Source of the DNA: Calditrichota bacterium
GTDB lineage: Bacteria > Calditrichota > Calditrichia > Calditrichales > Calditrichaceae
DNA length: 16,038 nt
Direction: 5' to 3'
Assembly: GCA_024278715.1 (NCBI GenBank)
Contig: JAJRSN010000059.1
Span: forward strand, 1 to 16,038
Shown here: positions 8,401 to 15,734 of the stretch, in pieces
How the letters are laid out: the number at the start of each line of letters is the position of its first letter
Position numbering within the stretch: the stretch's first letter is position 1
Translations under genes and position numbers: made by a program
The notes under the pieces: generated by a model
What the model saw: the letters and a program-made list of their open reading frames with translations, nothing else
The model's database searches: none
Told to the model about the DNA's origin: nothing

Positions 8401-8533
8401 GTGTGCACTCTAAAAAGGTCTGTATTTGTCATTTCGACGAGCGCAGCGAGGAGAAATCTTTTTCTTTTGTCGTAATCATAAGATTCCTCTCTTCGTTTGA
8501 AATGACAGAACACGAGTTTTAGAGCGGACGCAC
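8401..8533. repeat. 133-bp imperfect palindromic element
   Basis: The left arm (8401-8460) and right arm (8480-8533) are imperfect inverted copies. Both ends read GTG, then CTCTAAAA, then TGTCATTTC, and end in ATCTT next to a loop of about 19 bases (8461-8479). The inner arms (8427-8460 and 8480-8507) pair best. The core TGTCATTTCGACGAGCG resembles dispersed intergenic sequences I have seen in FCB-type genomes, which I cannot name. A run of seven Ts (8539-8545) follows the right end, so the transcript could form a large hairpin and serve as a terminator for the hybrid kinase; that role is inference. Confidence 0.75.
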
Positions 8534-8723
8534 GATTGTTTTTTTAAAACTTAATTTTTTATGAGTAATTTGGAATAATATAAAACACTCTCTGAAAATA
8601 TTCCGTTTGATTTTAGGTTTCATTAAAATCAGAATGTGATTAATCGGAAGTTTGTTTATTAATTTTGCCAAACGTAAATTTTCATTGCGGCTTAAATGTT
8701 GAGGTTTTATATTTTAGAAACAA
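8534..8723. other. Leader region of the FG-GAP kinase operon
   Basis: This AT-rich stretch should hold the promoter of the two-component operon. It contains an inverted repeat, TGATTTTA (8608-8615) and TAAAATCA (8624-8631) with an 8-base spacer, which could be an operator or chance in AT-rich DNA. I could not find a convincing sigma-70 or sigma-54 promoter. Confidence 0.3.
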
Positions 8724-11285
8724 GTGAATTCAAATCTATTAAGGCGAAACTTCTTTGCTATGTTTAAAAAGCCGATAAAATTAAAAGATAAAAAAGTTGT
8801 TTACCTGTTAATTAGTATTGTTTCCCTGTTTTTAACCTTACTGTTTTATTTTTATTTATTGCCCATTCATTCGTTTTGCCTGCATAACATATCTTTATTA
8901 AAAAGAACTGACGGCTCCATGGTGCAAAGATTTTATTATGACCTAAATAATGACGGCGAGACGGAGATGATTGAACTGAAAAGAAATTCTTCTTTTATAA
9001 ACGAACCGGCGATTAAACTGGAAAATTTAAACAATAAGCTTATCGATCAATGGAATTTAGAAGAACAATGGATAGTAAGGGGCTGGGCAATCGGCGATTA
9101 CAACCACGATTCGTTTAAAGAAATTTACATCATTACCCGCCAAGACGATTCCCTGTTTATTTATGTTTTGGATCCGTTCAAAAAAAAGGATTTTTTACTC
9201 TACAGAGCTTATTTTACTTCGGCGGGTGAACACAATCCCGTGCCCGGAAAACCATGGAATTTCGGATTGGACATAACTGGATTTTTTGATCTGGATCGGG
9301 ACGGATTTGACGAGCTGCTTGTTTCGATCGACGCTTATTTTGCCCTGCGTCCGCGCCGCTTATTTGCGTTTAGCGTTAAAAAAGAAAAATTGATTGCCGT
9401 CAGTCCCGAATTCGGATCTCCCGTTCACGGATTTGAAATTACGGATATTAATAATGACGGACAACTCGAAATTTATAACACAGGCTCTTACGCTCCCGGT
9501 AATTATAGTGAAGACGCGCCCGATCTTTACAAGGACAATCATGTTTATCTGTTTATTCTGAACAGGAGGCTTAAACCAAAATTTAATCCCATGGCGTTCG
9601 GTTGCACCTATTCAGCCGCTAATTTTAAACTGCTTAAATCGGGTAAAACCCCTCTTTTTTTAGGAATTATTAATAACAAAACGGTGGAAAACGATTCAGT
9701 TGAATTTGTTCTTTTCAATCCTTTGTCCGGAATAATAAAAAAGGATAAATTTTTTAATGAAGTTACTCCGATATTTCAGTATGAATTCAATCATTACAAA
9801 CTGGCTTTGCCTCTTTACTTAAAATCGTCTTCGGGTATTTACAGGGTGGATAGCAGTTTGACCCCCGAACTTGTGCTTAAAAAAGATAGTCCCACGATTA
9901 TAAATGACGTATTTTGGCTGATGAATCTTGATTCCGATCCCGAGAATGAAATTATCCGATTATCCGCCGTAAGCCCCGATAAAATGAAACTGACTATTTA
10001 CCGGCAGAACTTCAAAAATCCGGTTTCGCAAATAATTCCGATAATTGAATTTTCAAAATTGATTATATCTGTTAAAAAAACTGATGAATCGCATTCGGAA
10101 TTAATGTTGAGTACATTTGATACTTATCTGGAATTCAATTATGGCAGGAATCCTTATTACCCGTGGTACTTCGTAATTTCCATTCTGGCTTACGGAGCAA
10201 TATTCATCATTTTATGGTTGATTTTTTCCGCGATTAATTCATTGTTGTTTTACTATCATTTTCTCGTTCGTCATCTGAACACGCTCAACAAAGGCGTGTT
10301 GTTGCTTAACGAACAAGGGCGCGTGATTCGCTATAATCAAAATTTTTTAAAAATGTTAGCGTTGCCCGAGAATATAAAATTCGGCGTTGACTATCGGAAT
10401 TTTCTTCGTTCTCGTCCGCAAGTTCGAAATTTTATCGATCAATTGGTTCATACCAGAAGGGTGGTAGAAGGAGAATTAACATTTCTTAGATCAGGCAATC
10501 CCTTTAAGGGGAAATTAGTCGGTTATTTTTTAACCGGAGCGTTGGATTTACCAGCCGGATATTGTCTGGAAATTTACGATTTGTCAAAGAGTATTTTAAC
10601 CGAACGGGAAGATGTGATTCACAGGCTGATTCGCAAAATGGCGCACGATATCAAAACGCCCCTATCGACGATTAAATTTTCTCTGCAGACTCTGAAATAT
10701 AATCTTCTCGATCAAAATAACGCCGATTGGAAAGAAGACCTGAGAAGCATCGAAACCGAAGTGACGCGCATTCATTCGATTACTGAAAATTACTCAAAAT
10801 TCGCCCGCTTAAGCAGACTTAAATTACAAGTGATTTCATTGGAAGAATTGATTAAAAAAGTGCTTGACGCCTTCCAGCCGCCCGAACATGTGCAGATATC
10901 GGTGCAGATCGCGGATCAGGCTGAAATGATTACCGCGGATGTTGAACAGTTGGAAGTATTGTTGAGAGAACTGTTGGAAAACGCTTTTGACGCTGTGGGC
11001 GAACGGGGGCAAATTCGCATCGAAACTTTTTCGGCTCACTTCACAAACAAATTACACAAAGAAGCGATATGCATAAGAATCAGCGACGACGGTCGCGGAA
11101 TCCCCAAAGAAATAGAAGAGCGTATTTTTGAGCCGAATTTTTCCACGAAAAATCTGGGAACCGGTTTCGGATTGGTTCTTGTGGAACGAATTGTGAAAAA
11201 TCACGGAGGACAGATTATCGTCGATTCGGTAATAAATAAAGGCACGCAGGTGCAGGTTATTCTGCCCAAAGATAATCCGTCTTAA
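8724..11285 (+). CDS. Membrane sensor histidine kinase with FG-GAP-like extracytoplasmic domain
   Basis: The 853-residue protein has a membrane helix at about 25-47, a 430-residue periplasmic domain, a second helix at about 482-508, a PAS-like domain (about 515-622) and a kinase core. Phospho-acceptor H641 lies in MAHDIKTPLSTI; N753 is the N-box, D788-D-G-R-G the G1 box, and GTGFGLVL (812-819) the G2 box. The periplasmic domain holds at least four loops of the calcium-binding FG-GAP/VCBS type: DLNNDGETE (73), DYNHDSFKE (125), DLDRDGFDE (189) and DINNDGQLE (241), plus a weaker NLDSDPENE (401). This suggests a beta-propeller-like sensor. Autophosphorylation should lead to transfer to D60 of the regulator encoded 35 bases downstream. 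The start is GTG at 8724 with no clear ribosome site; ATG at 8760 is an equally good candidate and keeps helix 1 intact. Confidence 0.92.
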   Translation: MNSNLLRRNFFAMFKKPIKLKDKKVVYLLISIVSLFLTLLFYFYLLPIHSFCLHNISLLKRTDGSMVQRFYYDLNNDGETEMIELKRNSSFINEPAIKLENLNNKLIDQWNLEEQWIVRGWAIGDYNHDSFKEIYIITRQDDSLFIYVLDPFKKKDFLLYRAYFTSAGEHNPVPGKPWNFGLDITGFFDLDRDGFDELLVSIDAYFALRPRRLFAFSVKKEKLIAVSPEFGSPVHGFEITDINNDGQLEIYNTGSYAPGNYSEDAPDLYKDNHVYLFILNRRLKPKFNPMAFGCTYSAANFKLLKSGKTPLFLGIINNKTVENDSVEFVLFNPLSGIIKKDKFFNEVTPIFQYEFNHYKLALPLYLKSSSGIYRVDSSLTPELVLKKDSPTIINDVFWLMNLDSDPENEIIRLSAVSPDKMKLTIYRQNFKNPVSQIIPIIEFSKLIISVKKTDESHSELMLSTFDTYLEFNYGRNPYYPWYFVISILAYGAIFIILWLIFSAINSLLFYYHFLVRHLNTLNKGVLLLNEQGRVIRYNQNFLKMLALPENIKFGVDYRNFLRSRPQVRNFIDQLVHTRRVVEGELTFLRSGNPFKGKLVGYFLTGALDLPAGYCLEIYDLSKSILTEREDVIHRLIRKMAHDIKTPLSTIKFSLQTLKYNLLDQNNADWKEDLRSIETEVTRIHSITENYSKFARLSRLKLQVISLEELIKKVLDAFQPPEHVQISVQIADQAEMITADVEQLEVLLRELLENAFDAVGERGQIRIETFSAHFTNKLHKEAICIRISDDGRGIPKEIEERIFEPNFSTKNLGTGFGLVLVERIVKNHGGQIIVDSVINKGTQVQVILPKDNPS

Positions 11286-11320
11286 AAAGATCACAGAAAA
11301 AGTACGAAAAGGGGTTGTAA

Positions 11321-12517
11321 ATGAAAACCAAACAATCGCAGTCAAAATACTCAATCCTCGCCGTGGATGATGATATGGATTTTTTAAAGGCTCTTAAACG
11401 AATGTTGGAAAATCACGGATTCGAGGTTCACACCACCATCGACCCTTTTGACGCTTGCAAAAAGGTTAGTTCGGCTTCGTACGACTGCATTTTGCTGGAT
11501 GTTAAGATGCCCGGTTTGGACGGGGTTGAATTGATGAAAAAAATTCAAAATGAGGACCCCACAGTGCCCATCATCTTTATTTCCGGGCAGAGTAATATTC
11601 CCATTGCCGTTGACGCCATAAAGAAAGGCGCATACGATTTTGTGGAAAAACCGGTGGATCCCGATCGGCTTTTATTAATGGTTCGCCATGCCATCGAAAA
11701 GAACGCCTGGGCGCGTGAACGCAATACATTGTTAACCGCGCTGGACGAAAAATACAGAATGATCGGCGAGAGCAAAGCCATGCAGGAAGTGTTTAAAAAG
11801 ATAAAAATATTTGCCCAAACCGACGCCAAAGTATTGATCACCGGCGAAACGGGAACAGGAAAAGAATTGGTCGCCAGCGCTCTGCACTACAGCGGACCCC
11901 GAGCCGGTAAACCTTTTATTAAAATCAATTGCGCCGCCATTCCAACCGAGCTTCTGGAAAGTGAATTGTTCGGACATAAAAAAGGCGCTTTTACCGGAGC
12001 CGTCGAGGATAAAATCGGGAAATTTCAGTTGTCGGACGGCGGAACCCTTTTCCTCGATGAAATAGGAGACATGGATTTTTATTTGCAGGCTAAACTCTTA
12101 AAGGTTCTCGATAGCGGCGAATTCAGTATGCTGGGAGATAACGCGACTATGGTTAGTAATTGCCGCATTATTGCCGCCACAAATCAAAATTTGGAGAGAG
12201 CAATCGAAAAACAGCAATTCCGTCAGGACCTTTATCATCGCTTAAATGTGCTGCATATTCACATTCCGCCGTTACGCGACCGCAAAGAAGACATTGCCCC
12301 TCTTTCGCGCTATTTTTTACAGCGGGCTGCGGAACAGTACAACAAACGCATCGTCGATTTTTCAGAAAGGGCGCTGCAAATTTTAATCGAACAGGAATGG
12401 CCCGGAAATATCAGACAATTACGCAATGTAATTGAAAAACTGGTGATTTTTTCATCGGGTCCGGTAATAGATGAAGGTCAGGTGGAAAACGTGCTCAATG
12501 AGCGGTTGTTCGTTTGA
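11321..12517 (+). CDS. NtrC-family sigma-54 activator lacking the C-terminal HTH domain
   Basis: The 398-residue protein has a receiver domain (about 10-125) with acidic D16-D18, phospho-acceptor D60, S88 and K110. An AAA+ sigma-54 activation domain follows: Walker A GETGTGKE (175-182), the sigma-54 contact loop GAFTGA (222-227), Walker B LFLDEIGD with D246/E247, arginine-finger region FRQDLYHRLN (300-309) and WPGN (360-363). Family members usually continue to 440-470 residues with a Fis-type helix-turn-helix that binds enhancers. Here the stop comes about 35 residues after WPGN, at the end of the AAA+ lid. I see no HTH-coding remnant in the bases that follow. Phosphorylation by the upstream FG-GAP kinase should let it open sigma-54 promoters. 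A strong AGGGG lies before the ATG. The gene is 35 bases after the kinase, clearly one operon. Confidence 0.95.
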   Translation: MKTKQSQSKYSILAVDDDMDFLKALKRMLENHGFEVHTTIDPFDACKKVSSASYDCILLDVKMPGLDGVELMKKIQNEDPTVPIIFISGQSNIPIAVDAIKKGAYDFVEKPVDPDRLLLMVRHAIEKNAWARERNTLLTALDEKYRMIGESKAMQEVFKKIKIFAQTDAKVLITGETGTGKELVASALHYSGPRAGKPFIKINCAAIPTELLESELFGHKKGAFTGAVEDKIGKFQLSDGGTLFLDEIGDMDFYLQAKLLKVLDSGEFSMLGDNATMVSNCRIIAATNQNLERAIEKQQFRQDLYHRLNVLHIHIPPLRDRKEDIAPLSRYFLQRAAEQYNKRIVDFSERALQILIEQEWPGNIRQLRNVIEKLVIFSSGPVIDEGQVENVLNERLFV

Positions 12518-12637
12518 AAAAACTTTTCCGAATATAGAGAACGCAGCGTTCGGGGGGGAGTAAAAAATTAATCCCAATAACTCAAAGCATGCATAAATGG
12601 AATAAAGAAAAAGACGGCAAATTTAATTTAAAATCGG

Positions 12638-12704
12638 AATTGAAACAGAATCAAATTCTCCTGATTTTAAGCGCAAAAAATCAAAAAACCTCCACTTAAT
12701 CAGC
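12638..12704 (-). repeat. Diverged partial copy of the 93-bp repeat
   Basis: Aligned by eye, this stretch matches 12771-12837 at roughly four positions in five, with one single-base gap in each copy. Shared blocks are AATTGAAA, TTCTC, ATTTTA, GCGC, AATCAAAAAACC and TTAATCAGC. It lacks the end built from 9-base units. It is in direct orientation to its neighbour 67 bases away, so the two form an eroded tandem pair. Confidence 0.65.
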
Positions 12705-12717
12705 AGGAAATAATAAC

Positions 12718-12744
12718 CACAGAGAACACAAAGAAGTCACGATG
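12718..12744 (+). repeat. Short 9-base tandem repeat
   Basis: Units are CACAGAGAA and CACAAAGAA, followed by a degenerate GTCACGATG. The period of 9 is the same as in the head of the nearby 93-bp repeat, though the unit differs. Confidence 0.45.
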
Positions 12745-12770
12745 CGCTCAAAGAAAATTAAAATAATTTA

Positions 12771-12863
12771 AATTGAAAAGTAAACAAGTTCTCTTATTTT
12801 ACGCGCTAAGAATCAAAAAACCGTCAATTTAATCAGCGCAATCTGTGTAATCAGTTTAATCTG
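12771..12863 (-). repeat. 93-bp dispersed repeat, copy 2 (inverted relative to copy 1)
   Basis: This is the reverse complement of 8305-8397 with two differences. On the minus strand it starts 13 bases after the TGA stop of the PAP2 gene, with the 9-base-unit end nearest the stop codon. Copy 1 has the same arrangement relative to the hybrid-kinase gene. Between stop and repeat lies one further related unit (CAGATGACC). Confidence 0.88.
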
Positions 12864-12876
12864 TGGTCATCTGCGG

Positions 12877-13701
12877 TCAAAAGATCAGAGTGTAATTGAA
12901 CGTTAAGTCTCCTCTTAAAGAATAACCGATATTTAGCGAAGGCAGCGCGCGGGTATCTCCCGAATTATCCTTTGAATTTTCGTCAAAATTCCACACAAAC
13001 GTCGCAACCGACCAGCCCACCAGACCGCCGGCTAAAACATCGCTTAGCCAGTGTTTGTCTCTGTACATCCGCGCGCCGGCGACGGTGAAAGCCGCGCCGT
13101 ACCATCCGATTTTCCAGAAAATATTATTAACCGATTTAGCCATAATAGTGGAAAAGGCAAAACTTAAAGCGGCGTGTCCCGAAGGAAACGAACGCCATTG
13201 TTCCTGAAATGAAAACGGTTTAAACTTAAAAGGTCCCTTATCCTGAAAAGGGCGCGCCCTTCCGAGTATTTCTTTGGTCGCTATCGTCAACACCCCGGTG
13301 AATATTAACGCCTGCGTTGACTTTAAGCCCAGTTTTCTGAGATAAGGTTGGTTTGCCGCCAATCCGGCAATGTAAAGTCCGGCGCTGACGGGCAATAAAA
13401 TATTTTTTTCGCCGTAAAAGCGGTCTGTTTTGAAAATCAGGTCGTTTAAGGAAGACCCGTTTTTTTGCGCAATTTTCCGCAGAGAACGATCGAACAGCGA
13501 AGAGACTAAAATCCCGCCTCCAGCCCAAAACACTTCGCCTTGCGGTCGGATGATCTGTTTTCCGAACGATTTTGTGAGGGAAAAAGTTGAATAAAGGTCA
13601 TCCTCAAAGTTCGAGATAATCTGCGCCTTTGTTTCGGAAAAAAGAAGCAGAAAAAAAACAATAATAATAAACGTCTTACGTCCGGATCTGAGCATCTTCA
13701 C
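12877..13701 (-). CDS. PAP2-family phosphatase, membrane-associated
   Basis: This 274-residue protein carries all three signatures of the PAP2 / type 2 phosphatidic acid phosphatase family: K143-x6-R150-P151, P173-S-G-H176 and R211-x5-H217-x3-D221, where H176 and H217 are the catalytic histidines. Such enzymes dephosphorylate lipid phosphates, undecaprenyl pyrophosphate or lipid A; the exact substrate cannot be told. An N-terminal signal (FIIIVFFLLLF, then SETKAQ) suggests export with cleavage near A26. Several hydrophobic helices follow at about 55-70, 100-115, 130-143, 178-190, 197-212 and 222-237. The tail ends on an aromatic residue in a beta-strand-like stretch (NYTLIF). The GTG start at 13701 lies inside the last codons of the MATE gene (26-base overlap), so translation is probably coupled. 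ATG at 13695 is an alternative; GGGAG at 13706-13710 could serve either. Confidence 0.9.
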   Translation of the reverse strand: MKMLRSGRKTFIIIVFFLLLFSETKAQIISNFEDDLYSTFSLTKSFGKQIIRPQGEVFWAGGGILVSSLFDRSLRKIAQKNGSSLNDLIFKTDRFYGEKNILLPVSAGLYIAGLAANQPYLRKLGLKSTQALIFTGVLTIATKEILGRARPFQDKGPFKFKPFSFQEQWRSFPSGHAALSFAFSTIMAKSVNNIFWKIGWYGAAFTVAGARMYRDKHWLSDVLAGGLVGWSVATFVWNFDENSKDNSGDTRALPSLNIGYSLRGDLTFNYTLIF

Positions 13702-15037
13702 GACTCTCCCATTTTAAAAGATGAAAAAAGGAAATTCCGAGGTATTTGTTACTGAGCACGGATAAACTTACCCCTCTTGTAATCATAAACAAAATCAACG
13801 CCGCCCACATTCCGTGATTTCCGAAACGGGGTTCAAGAAAGTAATGCATCGGCAGGTAAATTCCGAACGTCGCCAAAAGCATGGCGTTGCGCAGGGCTTT
13901 GGTTGCCGTGGCTCCGATGTAAATGCCGTCCCAGATGTAGCAAAAGCTGTTAATGAATGGAGCGACTATCGTCCAGATCATAAAAAGATTAATGACGGCT
14001 AACACGTTGATGTTGCCGGTAAAAAGAGCAGGAAGAGAATGCCGGAATAAAAAGTAAACAACGGTAAAAAACAATCCGAGTCCGGCGCCGAAGAGGAAAA
14101 TCCGTTGAATAATCATCAGCAACATTCGTTTTTGATGGGCGCCGGTGTATTTGCCGACCAGACTTTCCGCCGAAAAAGCAAATCCGTCGATGCCGTAGGA
14201 AAAGATCATCCAGAGTTGAATTAAAATGCTGTTTGCAGCCAGGGTTACATCGCCCAGTTTAGCCGACTGCGCGGTGAAAAAGGAAAACGCAAAAATCAGG
14301 CTCAGCGTGCGAATAAAGATATCGAAATTGACCTTAACAAAGCGGACTAAAGGATTTACCGCCAGAATCTCTTTAAGAACCGGCATCCTGATGTATTTTC
14401 TGTAATATCTGAACAAAAAATAAAGCGAGAGAGCCACGCCCAGATATTGAGACAAGACCGTTCCGTAAGCCACGCCGTCGGAATTCTTATGCAAACCCAT
14501 TACAAAAAATACATTAAACAAGATGTTCAAAAGATTAACAGCCACAGTGATAATAAGCGGAAAGCGGGCGTTTTGCATGCCCAAAAACCATCCGTGAATG
14601 GCGTACAGGCTAAGCGTTGCCGGGGCGGCAAAGATGCGGATGGAAAAATAGACAGAAGCATTGTGCTCCACCTGAGGAGAAGCGTCAACCAAAGTAAAAC
14701 CGATCCAGGCGATAAGCTTTTGTGACAGAATAAGTAAAATACCCGCGCCGGTTGCAAAAAGAAGCGATCTCCAGAATAATAGATTCATTTCTTTTTGATT
14801 ATCCTGTCCGAAAGCCTGAGCGGTTAAGCCGGTTGTTCCCATGCGCAAAAATCCGAAGCCCCAATAGACAAAATTGAAGATCATGCTTCCGATGGCAACC
14901 GCTCCGATGTAAACCGGGGAAGGCAAATGTCCCACAAGTGCGGTATCGACCGAAGAGAGCAGGGGCACGGAAAGATTGCTGATGATATTGGGTATTGCCA
15001 GGTGAAAAATCTGACGATTCAGATTTTTATTGCGCAT
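13676..15037 (-). CDS. MATE-family efflux transporter (DinF-like)
   Basis: The product is a 453-residue inner-membrane protein with about 12 hydrophobic helices and the usual MATE length. The N-terminal IFHLAIPNIISNLSVPL and VDTALVGHL match the first helices of MATE proteins. The repeated pattern WGFGFLRMGTTGLTAQAFGQ at the end of helix 2 is typical of the DinF-like branch. MATE proteins export cationic drugs or metabolites in exchange for Na+ or H+; the substrate here is unknown. The ATG at 15037 is preferred over an upstream TTG at 15064 because of a GGGAG 9 bases before it. It is the first gene of a two-gene minus-strand operon with the PAP2 phosphatase. Its promoter should lie in 15065-15240. 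Confidence 0.92.
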   Translation of the reverse strand: MRNKNLNRQIFHLAIPNIISNLSVPLLSSVDTALVGHLPSPVYIGAVAIGSMIFNFVYWGFGFLRMGTTGLTAQAFGQDNQKEMNLLFWRSLLFATGAGILLILSQKLIAWIGFTLVDASPQVEHNASVYFSIRIFAAPATLSLYAIHGWFLGMQNARFPLIITVAVNLLNILFNVFFVMGLHKNSDGVAYGTVLSQYLGVALSLYFLFRYYRKYIRMPVLKEILAVNPLVRFVKVNFDIFIRTLSLIFAFSFFTAQSAKLGDVTLAANSILIQLWMIFSYGIDGFAFSAESLVGKYTGAHQKRMLLMIIQRIFLFGAGLGLFFTVVYFLFRHSLPALFTGNINVLAVINLFMIWTIVAPFINSFCYIWDGIYIGATATKALRNAMLLATFGIYLPMHYFLEPRFGNHGMWAALILFMITRGVSLSVLSNKYLGISFFHLLKWESREDAQIRT

Positions 15038-15046
15038 GCATTGAGT

Positions 15047-15051
15047 CTCCC
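15047..15051 (-). promoter_or_regulatory. Ribosome binding site of the MATE gene
   Basis: GGGAG on the minus strand with a 9-base spacer to the ATG at 15037. It decides against the upstream in-frame TTG at 15064. Confidence 0.6.
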
Positions 15052-15260
15052 GATAAAAGAGCAAAGATATTTAAAAACCCGATTCGATGAAATTATTTTT
15101 ACTGACCCGAAGGGCGGGGATTAACATCAAAAGATATTTAGTTGGATCAAAAGCAACAGGGTCGGCATTCTGAAAAACATAATCCGGGCAAGCCGGCGCC
15201 ATGCGGGAGCAAAGTTGTTAATAGTTATTGATTAGCGGAAAGACGTAATGCGTGATGAGT

Positions 15261-15306
15261 AAGATTAAAGTTCTTTCAAGATTAAAGTGACAAGTGACAA
15301 AGTGAC
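15261..15306 (+). repeat. Short tandem repeats
   Basis: AAGATTAAAG occurs at 15261-15270 and again at 15278-15287. It is followed by AAGTGAC twice in tandem (15285-15298) and a third unit with one extra A (15299-15306). Further degenerate GAC/GATGAGTAAG-like pieces flank it on both sides. Confidence 0.6.
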
Positions 15307-15360
15307 GAGAGACGCATGACGAGTAAGAAAAATGACAAATGAAAAATGAAAAAGGATTAT

Positions 15361-15445
15361 CAGAAAGCAGAATGCAGAAAGCGGAAAGCAGTGCCGAGAC
15401 ATTGGAGAAGCCGCTTAACCCTTACACCATTAACGCTTAACGAAA
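15361..15445 (+). repeat. Direct repeat, copy A
   Basis: The copy has two blocks: CAGAAAGCAGAATGCAGAAA (15361-15380) and GCTTAACCCTTACACC with ATTAACGCTTAAC (15413-15442). Both recur in the same order about 130-140 bases downstream. No protein is apparent. Confidence 0.55.
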
Positions 15446-15489
15446 AGCAACAAAGTTTAGTTGTTTAATTTGTAGCGAAAAATAATTGT

Positions 15490-15592
15490 CAGAAAATAGA
15501 ATGCAGAAAGCCGTGATCATAATCTACCGTGTTAAGGGAGTTGAAGAGTTACGCTTGACACTTACACCCTTAACCCTTAAACGCTTAACAAA
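15490..15592 (+). repeat. Direct repeat, copy B
   Basis: The block at 15490-15511 matches 15361-15382 with two or three differences. The block at 15552-15592 matches 15413-15445, with extra CCCTTAA-type units inserted. These CTTAACCC units give the block a 7-8 base internal rhythm. Confidence 0.55.
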
Positions 15593-15656
15593 TTCTGCCC
15601 AAAAAAGAAAGGATTTTTGCGGTAATATATTGACGGAGCAGTTCAACTTTAATTTT

Positions 15657-15676
15657 AAGTTAAAATTTTTTAACTT
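15657..15676. promoter_or_regulatory. Perfect 9-bp inverted repeat upstream of the DsbD-like gene
   Basis: AAGTTAAAA and TTTTAACTT are separated by two Ts, 58 bases before the start codon. A TTGACG (15630-15635) lies just upstream and might be a -35 box. The symmetry is what a dimeric repressor site looks like, but AT-rich DNA produces such palindromes by chance. No regulator gene is adjacent. Confidence 0.35.
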
Positions 15677-15734
15677 GTGTTTTATTCCGTAAATCGGGGA
15701 TAACGTCTTTCAATGAAATAGAGAGGAATTTGGT

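Larger units (their letters stand above)
12518..12876. other. Repeat-rich convergent intergenic region
   Basis: This is the gap between the regulator and the PAP2 gene, whose 3' ends face each other. It holds a 13-base palindrome, GAACGCAGCGTTC (12539-12551), running into seven Gs, then the three repeat entries listed separately. There is no coding frame of note and no clear Rho-independent terminator with a T-run for either side. Confidence 0.5.
15065..15734. other. Divergent intergenic region with repeats
   Basis: Nearly 700 bases lie between the MATE gene and the DsbD-like gene. The left part (15065-15240) should hold the MATE promoter. The middle is filled with short tandem and direct repeats (separate entries). 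The right part, 15593-15734, is AT-rich, holds a 20-base palindrome and the likely promoter of the DsbD-like gene. A short open frame at 15486-15692 runs through repeat sequence and does not look like a gene. Confidence 0.5.

Noticed and set aside
12539..12551. Palindrome GAACGCAGCGTTC as a terminator of the two-component operon
   Set aside because: Perfectly symmetric around a single base, so the loop is too short, and a G-run rather than a T-run follows.
8305..12863. Reading the bracketed module as a classical composite transposon
   Set aside because: The brackets encode no transposase, no target-site duplication is visible, and both repeats lie directly behind neighbouring genes.
15241..15592. 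CRISPR array
   Set aside because: Units are unequal, degenerate and without regular spacers, and no cas gene is nearby.
15486..15692. Plus-strand open frame of 68 codons
   Set aside because: It runs through direct-repeat copy B, has no ribosome site and no protein-like composition.
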